DNA of 40,948 nucleotides from SAR86 cluster bacterium (GTDB lineage: Bacteria > Pseudomonadota > Gammaproteobacteria > Magnimaribacterales > TMED112). Of the stretch, positions 25,606 through 34,108 are shown in pieces. Numbering within the stretch: position 1 is the stretch's first letter; each line of letters begins with the position of its first letter. Made by a program: the position numbers and the translations under genes. The notes under the pieces are model-generated. The model made no database searches, was not told the origin of the DNA, and saw only the letters and a program-made list of their open reading frames with translations. The stretch lies in NCBI GenBank assembly GCA_023703535.1, contig CP097967.1, forward strand, positions 755,208 to 796,155, read 5' to 3'.

Positions 25606-26051
25606 TCTTCAATTATTAAATTATCTAAAGCTGTATTGCTATTTAAATACTCTAGAACAATTTCAAGTCTAGATTTATCAACATAAGGTCCAACAATCAC
25701 AAATTCATTATTTATTAAAGTTTGGAAACCCTCATTAAATAGCTGTTCTCGAAAAGTTTCTTCACTTATTGCTATATCTTTTATGTTAATTTTTATCACC
25801 CAACTTACTGGTGTTCCATCAAAATTGAGTTTTATATCCTCTAGTGAAGATTTTATATCATTTTTGTTAAATTCATTTCTTAGACTATCTAAATCTCTTT
25901 CTTTTTGAAAAATTTCTTGCTCGTAATCACTTACTTTTATGCGGCTCTCCTCAGAATTTAAAAAATCAGTTACGCTGTAAATTAAATAGAGTGTATAGAT
26001 AATTGTTAGGAAGATGAGCAAACCTAATAAATTTTTGAATAAATCTCTCAA
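25599..26051 (-). CDS. Short SPOR-domain membrane protein (DedD-like)
   Basis: This 150-residue protein has an N-terminal membrane span (residues 7-26), a charged coiled-coil-like stretch (40-62) and a C-terminal domain (83-149) with the SPOR pattern: a first strand WVIKINIKD, a helix with LFNEGFQTLI, and a second strand FVIVGPYVDKSRLEIVLEYL. SPOR domains bind denuded peptidoglycan glycans at the division septum. It lies between accD and cvpA, where E. coli has dedD, which supports the DedD assignment. The linker is much shorter than in E. coli DedD (220 aa). folC, which in E. coli lies between accD and dedD, is absent here. Confidence 0.78.
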   Translation of the reverse strand: MRDLFKNLLGLLIFLTIIYTLYLIYSVTDFLNSEESRIKVSDYEQEIFQKERDLDSLRNEFNKNDIKSSLEDIKLNFDGTPVSWVIKINIKDIAISEETFREQLFNEGFQTLINNEFVIVGPYVDKSRLEIVLEYLNSNTALDNLIIEEW

Positions 26052-26914
26052 GTCTGGCCCAAAATTTTAAATATTTTTGATAAAAATTCTCTCAAATTTT
26101 TTCTGTCTATAATTTTATCGATAAATCCCTTTTCTAATAACTTTTCTGCAGTTTGAAAATCTTTAGGCAAGTCCTCTTTGACTGTATCTTTTATTACCCT
26201 TTTGCCAGCAAAACCTATTCGAGCTTTTGGCTCAGAAATTACTAAGTCACCAAGCATTGCCAAACTCGCAGAAACTCCTCCATAGCAAGGGTCTACCAAA
26301 ATAGAAATAAAAGGAATTTTTGAATTTTTAAGTCGTTTGACTGCTGCTGAAGTTTTTCCCATTTGAAATAAGGAAATCATAGATTCTTGCATTCTTGCAC
26401 CTCCGCTAGTTGAAAAACAAACTAATGGAATTTTTTTCTTAAGGCTAAGATCAACAATATCAGCAAAACGTTTTCCGACGACTGCTCCCATTGAGCCTCC
26501 TAAAAAATCAAATTCAAATATTGCTGTCGTTACCTGAATACCGTTTATTTCTCCAATTCCTATTGAAAGAGCCTCATCACAGTTTGATTTTTTTGATGCC
26601 TCTTGAAATCTATCTTTATATTTCTTTGTATCTCTAAAATTTAGAAAATCTCTGAACTTTTCCTCTTCATTTAAACTTTGATAGCTATCTTTATCAAAAG
26701 TAATTTCAATTCTTTGTTGGGTATTTATTTTTAGATGATATGAGCACTTAGAGCAAACAAAAGAATTTTTCTTTAATTCAGGAATATATAAAATAGAGCC
26801 GCAATTATCACACGATTGCCACAAGCCCTCTGGAACTTTACTATCTTTTTCACTCCCAAAAGTCTGAGATATGTTTTTTTTAATGTTGGGTATGAAATCT
26901 TTAATCCAATTCAT
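26048..26914 (-). CDS. accD: Acetyl-CoA carboxylase carboxyltransferase subunit beta
   Basis: This 288-residue subunit pairs with AccA to transfer the carboxyl group from carboxybiotin to acetyl-CoA, making malonyl-CoA for fatty acid synthesis. The N-terminal Cys4 zinc ribbon is intact (Cys35, Cys38, Cys54, Cys57). The crotonase-fold body has VGKRFADIVDLSLKKKIPLV, the oxyanion-type segment STSGGARMQES and LVDPCYGGVSASLAMLGD. It overlaps truA upstream by 14 nt and the DedD-like gene downstream by 4 nt. The length is close to E. coli AccD (304). Confidence 0.97.
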   Translation of the reverse strand: MNWIKDFIPNIKKNISQTFGSEKDSKVPEGLWQSCDNCGSILYIPELKKNSFVCSKCSYHLKINTQQRIEITFDKDSYQSLNEEEKFRDFLNFRDTKKYKDRFQEASKKSNCDEALSIGIGEINGIQVTTAIFEFDFLGGSMGAVVGKRFADIVDLSLKKKIPLVCFSTSGGARMQESMISLFQMGKTSAAVKRLKNSKIPFISILVDPCYGGVSASLAMLGDLVISEPKARIGFAGKRVIKDTVKEDLPKDFQTAEKLLEKGFIDKIIDRKNLREFLSKIFKILGQT

Positions 26915-27686
26915 TTACAAAAACCTTATTCACCTTATAGTCCAAATTATTATACTCTGGACCAACAAAATATAACCCCTTTGCTTCAATAGTTCTACCA
27001 GCTAGTTTTCTATCCCTTTTTTTTATAATGTTTTCAAAGTCTTCTGGGGTAATTTCGTTTTTCCCTACTTTTATAAGTGTGCCAACAATAATTCTTATCA
27101 TATTTAATAAAAAAGCATTAGCAGTTACTTCAAAAATCAGATAATGTCCCTTTCTAGTTACATTAGCTTTATAAATTCGTCTAATTACTGATTTTGATTG
27201 ACAGCCTGAAGCCCTAAATGAAGAAAAATCTTGCTCTCCTAATAATTTTTTTGCAGCTTTATTCATTTGCTTCTCATTCAATCTTGATCTGATCCATAGA
27301 AAGTTATCGAACTCTATACCTAAAGGAACTTCAGAATTTTTTATTATGTAAATGTATGTTCTTTTTTTGGCATCAAAACGTGCATGAAAATCATCGCTTG
27401 TTTTGCCTATATTTACCAAAGATATGTCATTTGGAAGATATCTGTTTGTTCCAGATATCCAAGATTTTTTTTCTCTTTTTGATTTTGAATCAAAATGAAC
27501 TATTTGATTTGTAGCATGAACTCCAGCATCTGTTCTTCCTGCACACACTACGCTTATCTTTTCGTTTGCAACTTTGCTCAAAGCAAATTCAATCTTTTGT
27601 TGAATTGTTTGTTTTGAGTTTTTTTGTTTTTGAAAACCCTTATAATTAGTTCCTTTGTACTCAACCTGAGCAAAATAACGATTCAT
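26901..27686 (-). CDS. truA: tRNA pseudouridine synthase A
   Basis: This 261-residue enzyme makes pseudouridine at positions 38-40 of tRNA anticodon stems. The catalytic aspartate lies in CAGRTDAGVHATNQIVHFD (near residue 52), and the other conserved blocks are present: YKGTNYKGFQKQ at the start, FHARFDAKKRTYIY, DFSSFRASGCQSKS and FLLNMIRIIVGTL. The length equals the usual 260-270. It follows the fimV-like gene after 2 nt and overlaps accD by 14 nt; fimV-truA neighbours are known in Pseudomonas and truA near accD in enterics. Confidence 0.97.
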   Translation of the reverse strand: MNRYFAQVEYKGTNYKGFQKQKNSKQTIQQKIEFALSKVANEKISVVCAGRTDAGVHATNQIVHFDSKSKREKKSWISGTNRYLPNDISLVNIGKTSDDFHARFDAKKRTYIYIIKNSEVPLGIEFDNFLWIRSRLNEKQMNKAAKKLLGEQDFSSFRASGCQSKSVIRRIYKANVTRKGHYLIFEVTANAFLLNMIRIIVGTLIKVGKNEITPEDFENIIKKRDRKLAGRTIEAKGLYFVGPEYNNLDYKVNKVFVNELD

Positions 27687-27688
27687 GA

Positions 27689-28150
27689 TTACAGGTTTTT
27701 ATTAAGATCTTTAATTAATTTTTTTTCTACAGCTGATAAGTTGAATTTTTTAAGTTGATTTATTGTTGTTCTAGCATTTTTTTTCTCGCCCATCTCTATG
27801 TAGGCAACAGCAAGATCAATTTTTTGCTTTACCTCATCGGCACTGATTTCATTGCTTTTCCTTTTTATCGATTTTTTCTTGTGTTTAATTTTCTTGGCCT
27901 CTTTTATAGACTTTTCCTTAATCTGAGGCTTTAGAGTATGTAATATTTTTTGTGGTTTTTTATTTGGCTTTTCTAGTGCTAAAAAAATGAAGAAAATTAC
28001 CAAAACAATAAGAATGAAAATAGTATCAGCATCAAAGTTTGAAAAATTAAGATTTTCTAGAAAATTAATTTTTGTTTCACTGCCACTTTTAAAAACCTTT
28101 TCGCCAAAATCTTGGAGAATCTTATAATCTATTTGATAAAGATAATTCAT
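27689..28150 (-). CDS. Very short FimV-like membrane protein
   Basis: This 153-residue protein has one membrane span (residues 43-59), a strongly basic linker (61-98, many Lys) and a C-terminal segment, VKQKIDLAVAYIEMGEKKNA (107-126), that closely fits the conserved C-terminal repeat of FimV (KLDLARAYIDMGD-type). FimV of Pseudomonas is over 900 residues with an N-terminal peptidoglycan-binding LysM domain and promotes polar type IV pilus and motility functions. Here the LysM region and acidic repeats are missing. Its place directly before truA matches fimV elsewhere, so I read it as a reduced FimV. The role of such a short form is unknown. Confidence 0.68.
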   Translation of the reverse strand: MNYLYQIDYKILQDFGEKVFKSGSETKINFLENLNFSNFDADTIFILIVLVIFFIFLALEKPNKKPQKILHTLKPQIKEKSIKEAKKIKHKKKSIKRKSNEISADEVKQKIDLAVAYIEMGEKKNARTTINQLKKFNLSAVEKKLIKDLNKNL

Positions 28151-28160
28151 TTAAAGATAA

Positions 28161-29234
28161 TTAGGTTTTACGCTCCACATCAAAACATTGTGCTTTATCA
28201 ATTAATATTTGGTCAATAATCGTAAGTGCTCCCATTGCTTCAAGTATTGGAACTGCTCTTAGACCTACACAAGGGTCATGTCTTCCCTTCACTTCAAGAT
28301 CTACTTTTTGATTATCTATATTTGTAGTTGTAGTTTTTTGAGAAATGCTTGATGTTGGCTTAAGTGAGGTAAATATGTTTATATCGTCTCCATTTGAAAT
28401 GCCTCCTAAGATACCTCCTGAATTATTAGTTTCAAAGCCATCTACTGAAATGATATCTCTATTTTCTGAACCTCTCATTGTGACACTATCCACACCTGTT
28501 CCAATTTCAATTGCTTTGACAGCATTTACACTCATTAATGATTTAGCTAACTCAGCATCAAGTTTTGAAAATACCGGAGAACCGACACCGGGCTGGAGTC
28601 CACTAATATTCACTATAATCTTTGCACCAATTGAATCTTGATCCTTGATAAGTTCTTTAAAAAAGTTTTCGAGAGCTTTAACCTTTGATTTATCAACAAA
28701 GTTAAAGTCATTTTTACTTACGTCACTAAAGTTGAATGAATTAGCCACTATATCGCCAATTTGCATCACTCCTGCTCTAACTATTACTCCCTTTTTTTCT
28801 AAAACTTTCTTCGCAATAGCTCCTCCAGCTACCCGCATAACTGTTTCTCTTGCACTAGCTCTACCACCTCCTCTAAAATCTCTTATTCCATACTTTTGTT
28901 GATAAGTAAAATCTGCGTGGCCTGGCCTGAATTTGTCTTTGATATTTTCGTAATCTTTAGACTTCTGATCAGTATTTCTGACTATCAAACCTATAGGAGT
29001 ACCTGTCGTCTTGCCTTCAAATACTCCTGAGAGTATTTCAACTTTGTCTGATTCTTTTCTTTGAGTAACATATTTTGATTGTCCTGGCTTTCTTCTATCT
29101 AGTTCTTTCTGAATATCTAACTCATTTATCTCAATATTTGGAGGACAACCATCTATTACACCTCCCAAAGCAATACCATGACTTTCACCAAATGTGGTCA
29201 ATTTAAAAATTTTACCAAACGTATTTCCAGACAT
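28161..29234 (-). CDS. aroC: Chorismate synthase
   Basis: This 357-residue FMNH2-dependent enzyme converts EPSP to chorismate, the last step of the shikimate pathway. Signatures present are the N-terminal [17 protein letters not shown], the [29 protein letters not shown] region (about residues 103-131) and, near the end, [18 protein letters not shown]. The length is normal (361 in E. coli). It is placed between prpD and the fimV-like gene with gaps of 1 and 10 nt, so it is likely co-transcribed with both. Confidence 0.98.
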   Translation of the reverse strand: MSGNTFGKIFKLTTFGESHGIALGGVIDGCPPNIEINELDIQKELDRRKPGQSKYVTQRKESDKVEILSGVFEGKTTGTPIGLIVRNTDQKSKDYENIKDKFRPGHADFTYQQKYGIRDFRGGGRASARETVMRVAGGAIAKKVLEKKGVIVRAGVMQIGDIVANSFNFSDVSKNDFNFVDKSKVKALENFFKELIKDQDSIGAKIIVNISGLQPGVGSPVFSKLDAELAKSLMSVNAVKAIEIGTGVDSVTMRGSENRDIISVDGFETNNSGGILGGISNGDDINIFTSLKPTSSISQKTTTTNIDNQKVDLEVKGRHDPCVGLRAVPILEAMGALTIIDQILIDKAQCFDVERKT

Positions 29235-29235
29235 A

Positions 29236-30624
29236 TTATTTGTATATTTTGTCTAAGATATTGGAAATATCAATATCATCTAAATTATTGCTTTCATAAA
29301 CTTTCATTAAATATTCAGTATCTATGCCAAATTTTTCCATCGCAATCTTAAATTTTTCCTTAAGGAAAGGTTTTGATTCTTCTCTTCTTTGTTTGTGCCC
29401 TAATGGATACTTAACTTCTTCATGAAAGACAATTCCATTTTTAAGTTTAACGGAAACTTTATTTCCAATAGCTCTATCATTTAAATCATAGTAGCTTTTG
29501 GTGTAATTTTTATCCTCTTTGGTGACAGTGCAATTTCTGACAGATTCAATTTGAGGATCTTTTGAGGACGCATCACTGTATGAATCTGAATTTAAGCTTC
29601 CATTAATTAAACACCACGCAACTATATATTCGATACAATGATCTCTGTCCGCATAATTTTTCAAAGGTCCCTTTTTCGAAATAATTCTTACTCCTGGCTC
29701 TTGAGTCAGAATCTCAACCTGCTCAATGTCTTCTATCTTAAATTTATTTGATTTTTTTAGGTTTATAGCAGCTTCAGCAGCAGTTTGAGCGTGAAACTCT
29801 GCAGGAAAGTTAACTTTATAAAGAATATTGTCCATTACATATGAGTCCAATTCTCTTTGTAGCTTTAGAGAATCTTTCTTCATAATCACATCATTAAAGC
29901 CCCAAGTTTTAGCTGATAAGGCTGACGGATATATTTCTTCACTTACTTCTGAAATAAAGGCCTGCTTTATCCCTCTAGCAGATGCATCGCCTGCAGCCCA
30001 ACTCTTTCTAGTGCCTGTATTTGGAAAATGACGATAAGTTCTGAGGCTTTGCCCATCAATGAAAGAGTTGCTAATAGTTGAATTCATTTTCTGCTGACCT
30101 TGCCCAAGCATTTTTGAAGCAATTGCTGCAGAGGCAACCTTCACAAATGCAACATGATCTACTCCAACTTCATTTAAGCTATTTTCGATTGCCAAACATC
30201 CTTGCACTTCATGGGCAATTACCATTAGATTTAACAAATCTTTGAATGAAAAATTTTTATTTCTTTCAACTTTTAAATAATCATACATTGATAAAATAGC
30301 TGCAAGATTATCTGAAGGATGACCCCATTCTTTTGCTAGCCAAGTGTCATTGAAATCTAGCCATCTTATTAATGCACCATTTAAAAATGCAGCTTCAACA
30401 GGATTTGATTTGATGTCAGTACCAATAACTCTTGAAGAACCTGTAGAATTTTTTATGTATTCAATTGAACAAAATTTTTGAACTTGATCATATTTCAAGG
30501 CAAGAAATGAGCAGGCAAGACTATCAAAAAAGCAGTTTTTCGCCTCTAGTAGGCTGTTTTCTTTTGCCTCAAAAGATTGAACATAATCAGTAATCTTTTC
30601 AATTATAGGATCGAAATTTGGCAT
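29236..30624 (-). CDS. prpD: 2-methylcitrate dehydratase (MmgE/PrpD family)
   Basis: This 462-residue protein dehydrates 2-methylcitrate to 2-methyl-cis-aconitate in the methylcitrate cycle for propionyl-CoA. PrpD-type blocks include LIRWLDFNDTWLAKEWGHPSDNL (near 90-112), AAEAAINLKK and the late DRDHCIEYIVAWCLINGSL. The start overlaps the prpC stop by one base, which supports its role with 2-methylcitrate synthase. Other MmgE/PrpD proteins act on different substrates, but the pairing makes this call strong. No prpB (2-methylisocitrate lyase), acnD or prpF is adjacent. Confidence 0.94.
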   Translation of the reverse strand: MPNFDPIIEKITDYVQSFEAKENSLLEAKNCFFDSLACSFLALKYDQVQKFCSIEYIKNSTGSSRVIGTDIKSNPVEAAFLNGALIRWLDFNDTWLAKEWGHPSDNLAAILSMYDYLKVERNKNFSFKDLLNLMVIAHEVQGCLAIENSLNEVGVDHVAFVKVASAAIASKMLGQGQQKMNSTISNSFIDGQSLRTYRHFPNTGTRKSWAAGDASARGIKQAFISEVSEEIYPSALSAKTWGFNDVIMKKDSLKLQRELDSYVMDNILYKVNFPAEFHAQTAAEAAINLKKSNKFKIEDIEQVEILTQEPGVRIISKKGPLKNYADRDHCIEYIVAWCLINGSLNSDSYSDASSKDPQIESVRNCTVTKEDKNYTKSYYDLNDRAIGNKVSVKLKNGIVFHEEVKYPLGHKQRREESKPFLKEKFKIAMEKFGIDTEYLMKVYESNNLDDIDISNILDKIYK

Positions 30625-31742
30625 TACCTTGATTTAATATCAATCCATTCTCTATCTTCAGGACCAATATAATCTGCACTAGGTCTTATGATTCTATTGT
30701 TGCCTCTTTGTTCAAACGCATGTGCAGACCAACCTACTATTCTTGCAATTGCAAAAAGTGGAGTAAAAAGTTTGGTTGGTATTCCAATGTAGTGGTATGC
30801 GGGAGCATGAAAAAAATCTGTATTTGGAAACAGTTTCTTTAGTTCCCACATATAGGTTTCCATTTCCTCAGCAATATCATGAAGCAATTTATCTGCATGA
30901 TCTTGACTCAATTTCTGGGAAAAATCTTTTATGATGTCGCTTCTTGGATCTCTAACAGAATAGACAGCATGACCAAATCCCATTATCTTTTCTTTGTTTT
31001 CAAGCTTTTGGTCAACATAATTTTTCACACTCTCAACAGATTGCACTTCTTGAAGCATAACCATCGCCTCTTCGTTAGCACCACCGTGAAGTGGCCCTCT
31101 CAAACTGCCAACTGCAGCTGTAAGACAGGAGTGCAAATCAGATAAAGTTGACGCACAAACCCTGCCAGTGAATGTTGATGCATTAAATTCATGCTCGGCA
31201 TATAAAGTAAGCGATACATCTAAAGTTTTTTGATGAAGTGCAGGTATTTCCTCTTGTCTCAATAACTTTAGAAAATGACCTGCTAGGGACTTTTCACCTG
31301 TTTCTTGATCTATCTTTTTATTTTTGTGGGAAAACTTATACCAATAAACTATTGCTGAAGTAGTTACACCTAAAAGTCTTTTAGCTATGTGAAGCTGATC
31401 TTCGAAAGATTCTTCAGGTTCAATAACTCCCATGTAAGAAATGATAGTTCTAATAACCTCCATTGGGTGTGCTGATGAAGGAATTGATTCAAGTACACTC
31501 ACCAAAGAAGCTGGCATTGTTCTGAGTTCAAAAAGCTCATTTTCAAAATTATGAAGCTGACTTGAATTAGGTAATTGCCCAAGAAGTAGCAGGTATGCGA
31601 CTTCTTCAAAAGAAGCATTTTTTGCTAAATCCTCGATGCTGTATCCAAGATATCTGAGTGAGCCCTCTTGCTCAACAGTTGACAAAGAAGTCTGCCCTGC
31701 TGATTGGCCTCTTAGACCCGCTCCCTCTAATTTTTTTGTCAT
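30624..31742 (-). CDS. prpC: 2-methylcitrate synthase
   Basis: This 372-residue citrate-synthase-family enzyme condenses propionyl-CoA with oxaloacetate. The N-terminal [28 protein letters not shown] is of the short PrpC type rather than the longer GltA. Conserved blocks are [31 protein letters not shown] and [14 protein letters not shown]; catalytic His in LHGGA and in GFGHAVY are visible, with the Asp later in [13 protein letters not shown]-type sequence less certain. It overlaps queH by 4 nt and prpD by 1 nt. Such enzymes usually retain some citrate synthase activity. Confidence 0.95.
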   Translation of the reverse strand: MTKKLEGAGLRGQSAGQTSLSTVEQEGSLRYLGYSIEDLAKNASFEEVAYLLLLGQLPNSSQLHNFENELFELRTMPASLVSVLESIPSSAHPMEVIRTIISYMGVIEPEESFEDQLHIAKRLLGVTTSAIVYWYKFSHKNKKIDQETGEKSLAGHFLKLLRQEEIPALHQKTLDVSLTLYAEHEFNASTFTGRVCASTLSDLHSCLTAAVGSLRGPLHGGANEEAMVMLQEVQSVESVKNYVDQKLENKEKIMGFGHAVYSVRDPRSDIIKDFSQKLSQDHADKLLHDIAEEMETYMWELKKLFPNTDFFHAPAYHYIGIPTKLFTPLFAIARIVGWSAHAFEQRGNNRIIRPSADYIGPEDREWIDIKSR

Positions 31743-32404
31743 TTTATTTCGTAAAAATTTATTCCTCTTTTGATAATGTCTCGATTATTAGATTTTCTCC
31801 ATCTATTAGTGTCTCTAAGACTGTAAACACATCCGCAGTATTCTTGCTTATAAAATTTTTCTTTTTTTGAAATTTCTAGCATTCTAGACGAGCCACCTTG
31901 CTTTCTCCAATCAAAATCCCAAAAAGCTAAATCATTATAACGGTTTGCAGCTTTTAAACCAGAATTATTAATTTGATTTAAATCTTTCCATCTTGATATT
32001 CCAAGAGTTGTAGCAAATACATCATACTTATTCTCATATGCATACAGTGCTGTTCTCTCAAAACGCATATCAAAACAAACCGTGCATCTTTCTCCTCGTT
32101 CTGGTTCGTTCTCAAAACCCTTGACTCTATCAAACCAATTATCTTTATCATAATCAGCATCAATAAAATCAAAACCAAGCTTTTTAGCAAAGCGAATATT
32201 CTCATCCTTTCTAATTTCATATTCCTCTTTAGGATGTATGTTTGGATTATAGAAAAAAATTGAGGTATCAATATCAGATGCTGCAACTGCTTCCATTATT
32301 TCGCCTGCACAAGGCGCACAACAACTATGCAATAACAGCTTCTTTCTACCATGAGGCATTTGAAGTATAGGTCGAGAATAGTTTTCTAGGCTATATTTAT
32401 TCAT
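31739..32404 (-). CDS. queH: Epoxyqueuosine reductase, QueH type
   Basis: This 221-residue protein belongs to the family once called DUF208, which performs the last step of queuosine synthesis, reducing epoxyqueuosine in tRNA with GUN anticodons, in place of the cobalamin-dependent QueG. The Cys motif [10 protein letters not shown] (Cys28, Cys29, Cys32) is near the start, further cysteines are in RCTVC (near 108), and late in the protein [14 protein letters not shown]. The family binds a 4Fe-4S cluster with an adjacent metal. It overlaps thrH and prpC by 4 nt each. The tRNA-Asn in this window is a substrate type for the modification. Confidence 0.92.
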   Translation of the reverse strand: MNKYSLENYSRPILQMPHGRKKLLLHSCCAPCAGEIMEAVAASDIDTSIFFYNPNIHPKEEYEIRKDENIRFAKKLGFDFIDADYDKDNWFDRVKGFENEPERGERCTVCFDMRFERTALYAYENKYDVFATTLGISRWKDLNQINNSGLKAANRYNDLAFWDFDWRKQGGSSRMLEISKKEKFYKQEYCGCVYSLRDTNRWRKSNNRDIIKRGINFYEIK

Positions 32405-33192
32405 TTTAAAAGATGATTTTGTAAATCTTTATAATTATCGAAAGAAATTATATCAGGTCGTGATTTTTTTATTTCATCTGGTGCAAAAATAAATGCTCCT
32501 TTAGCCTCATCAATCATTTGAATATCATTATATGAGTCTCCAATACAAAAACATTCAAAATTCATCTTTGAAAAACCTTGTATAACAGACTTTTTTGGGT
32601 TGTCCTGCCTTTTTTCATATCCAGAGATGTAATCATCCTCAATTTCAAGATGGTGGCACAAAATTGGATAGTTTCCGAGTTTTTCTACTACTGGAAGACC
32701 CAATTCATAGAATGTATCTGAAACGATTACAACCTGATATTTGTTTTTTAATGCACTCAAAAATTTTTTTGCGCCCTCAAATGGCTCAATGGATGCTAAA
32801 AATTTTTTAATTTCTGAAAATTTTATTTCATTTGTCTTAAGAGTTTCCATTCTTTGTCTCATCAAATCCTCAAAATTTGGAATATCTCTTGTAGTTAGAT
32901 TAAGTTCGGGAATATTTAAATGCTCACCAAGCTCTTGCCAAATTTCTGGAGCTAATGTTCCTTCGAGATCTGTGCAAAGTATTTTCATTTCAATGGATGC
33001 TAAAAATTTTTTAATTTCTGAAAATTTTATTTCATTTGTCTTAAGAGTTTCCATTCTTTGTCTCATCAAATCCTCAAAATTTGGAATATCTCTTGTAGTT
33101 AGATTAAGTTCGGGAATATTTAAATGCTCACCAAGCTCTTGCCAAATTTCTGGAGCTAATGTTCCTTCGAGATCTGTGCAAAGTATTTTCAT
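32401..33192 (-). CDS. thrH: Phosphoserine phosphatase / homoserine phosphotransferase ThrH with duplicated N-terminus
   Basis: This HAD-family enzyme resembles Pseudomonas ThrH, which dephosphorylates phosphoserine and can pass the phosphate to homoserine. HAD motif I reads DLEGT (with Leu-Glu where DxDxT is usual, as in ThrH), motif II is VIVSDTFYE, and the motif IV region is [11 protein letters not shown]. The frame encodes 263 residues instead of about 200 because residues 1-68 are repeated exactly as residues 69-136. The second copy has its own ATG at 32988, which would give a normal 195-residue protein. The annotated start overlaps the 5'-nucleotidase stop by 4 nt. Whether cells make the long form, the short form or both cannot be told from sequence. 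Confidence 0.9.
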   Translation of the reverse strand: MKILCTDLEGTLAPEIWQELGEHLNIPELNLTTRDIPNFEDLMRQRMETLKTNEIKFSEIKKFLASIEMKILCTDLEGTLAPEIWQELGEHLNIPELNLTTRDIPNFEDLMRQRMETLKTNEIKFSEIKKFLASIEPFEGAKKFLSALKNKYQVVIVSDTFYELGLPVVEKLGNYPILCHHLEIEDDYISGYEKRQDNPKKSVIQGFSKMNFECFCIGDSYNDIQMIDEAKGAFIFAPDEIKKSRPDIISFDNYKDLQNHLLK

Positions 33193-33194
33193 TT
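32786..33194. repeat. Perfect 204-bp tandem direct duplication inside thrH
   Basis: Two copies of a 204-bp unit lie head to tail (32786-32989 and 32990-33193), with identity continuing one base further (205-bp match with 1-bp junction overlap). I compared the copies base by base and saw no difference. The unit is 68 codons, so the frame is kept. It begins in the thrH cap-domain region and ends just beyond the start codon. The only homology at the junction is a single T, which points to slippage or unequal exchange rather than repeat-mediated recombination, or to an assembly artefact. Confidence 0.97.
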
Positions 33195-34067
33195 AGGATT
33201 ATTTATCCCGTATGGTACATGACCAGTTGAAACATGACTAGTTGCTTCAATGCAATTTTCAGTAAGGTCATCAAAAAATATATCTGCTGAAAATCCTTCT
33301 AAAAATTTACCTTTAGGCAATCCTCCCAAAAAAAATGTTTCATCAATTCTAATATTCTCTTTTCTTAGTGTATTTATAACTCTTTTATGCGCAGGCGCAG
33401 CCCTAGCAGTTACTAAAGCTATTCTAATTGGACAATTTTTTACAGAAAATTTTGATTGGATTATATTCAATTTTTTTAAAAACCCGTTAAATGGTCCTGG
33501 ATTCATCAGTTTTTTTGATCTCCCTTCTTCCTTTAAATATTTTTTTAACCCCTTTTGTTTGTATGTTCTTTCAGCTTCATCAGAGAATATCACGGCGTCT
33601 GCATCGAAACCAATTCTTAACTCATTGCTAGTTGATGGTTTATAGTTGTCGGTAAAGATATGAGCAGCGGCAATATTATTTTCTACAGCAACTTTCACAT
33701 CATTCACATCAGCAGATAAGAATAAATCTATATCTAATGCATCTACATATGGAAATGGGCTTTCTCCTCCAGAAAAAACTGCTCTTGTTATATCAAGATT
33801 ATTTTTTTCAATTGAATTAAAAATCCTTAAACCTGTATCTGAACTATTACGAGAAAGCAAAATTACCTCTACTATCTTTTTTTTAGGTTTATTCATTCTT
33901 AGAAGCTTTTCGACCAAAGCAAAGGCAACACCTTTTTTTAGTGCATTATCCTCATTCTTTCTTTGGTATTTAGCATATTCTTCGATTCCTTTTTCTTTAA
34001 AAATCTTATGGCTATCTTTTAAATCAAAGAGAGCTCTTGAACTGATACCAATTTTCAAAATAGACAT
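33189..34067 (-). CDS. Cytosolic 5'-nucleotidase, NT5C1 family
   Basis: This 292-residue protein matches the bacterial relatives of cytosolic 5'-nucleotidase 1, which hydrolyse nucleoside monophosphates. Family blocks visible are RALFDLKDSHKIFKEKGIEEY near the start, VILLSRNSSDTGLRIFNSI, FSGGESPFPYVDALDIDLFL, IGFDADAVIFSDEAERTY and FLGGLPKGKFLEGFSADIFFDD. It is the first gene of the twelve-gene minus-strand block, divergent from lexA with only 41 bp between the two starts, so the LexA operator lies in its promoter region too. It overlaps thrH by 4 nt. Confidence 0.88.
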   Translation of the reverse strand: MSILKIGISSRALFDLKDSHKIFKEKGIEEYAKYQRKNEDNALKKGVAFALVEKLLRMNKPKKKIVEVILLSRNSSDTGLRIFNSIEKNNLDITRAVFSGGESPFPYVDALDIDLFLSADVNDVKVAVENNIAAAHIFTDNYKPSTSNELRIGFDADAVIFSDEAERTYKQKGLKKYLKEEGRSKKLMNPGPFNGFLKKLNIIQSKFSVKNCPIRIALVTARAAPAHKRVINTLRKENIRIDETFFLGGLPKGKFLEGFSADIFFDDLTENCIEATSHVSTGHVPYGINNPK

Positions 34068-34071
34068 AAAT

Positions 34072-34100
34072 TTGTTAAATAAAAATTAACTGTATATAAT
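34072..34100 (+). promoter_or_regulatory. lexA promoter (-35 TTGTTA, -10 TATAAT)
   Basis: TTGTTA (34072-34077) and a perfect TATAAT (34095-34100) are separated by 17 bp, the optimal spacing. The -10 lies inside the LexA box. Transcription should begin about 34106-34109, where the lexA ATG begins, so the message would have no leader. Confidence 0.7.
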
Positions 34101-34107
34101 TACAGTA
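34088..34107. promoter_or_regulatory. LexA box (SOS operator) of lexA
   Basis: AACTGTATATAATTACAGTA carries the CTG-N10-CAG core of an E. coli-type LexA site with a near-palindromic AT centre. It ends one base before the lexA start codon and covers the predicted -10, giving autorepression. It is also within 40 bp of the divergent 5'-nucleotidase start and could affect that promoter. Confidence 0.93.
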
Positions 34108-34108
34108 T

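Noticed and set aside
32741-33196. Plus-strand open frame of 151 codons with an internal repeat
   Set aside because: It is antisense to the duplicated part of thrH; its repeat is only the shadow of the 204-bp duplication.
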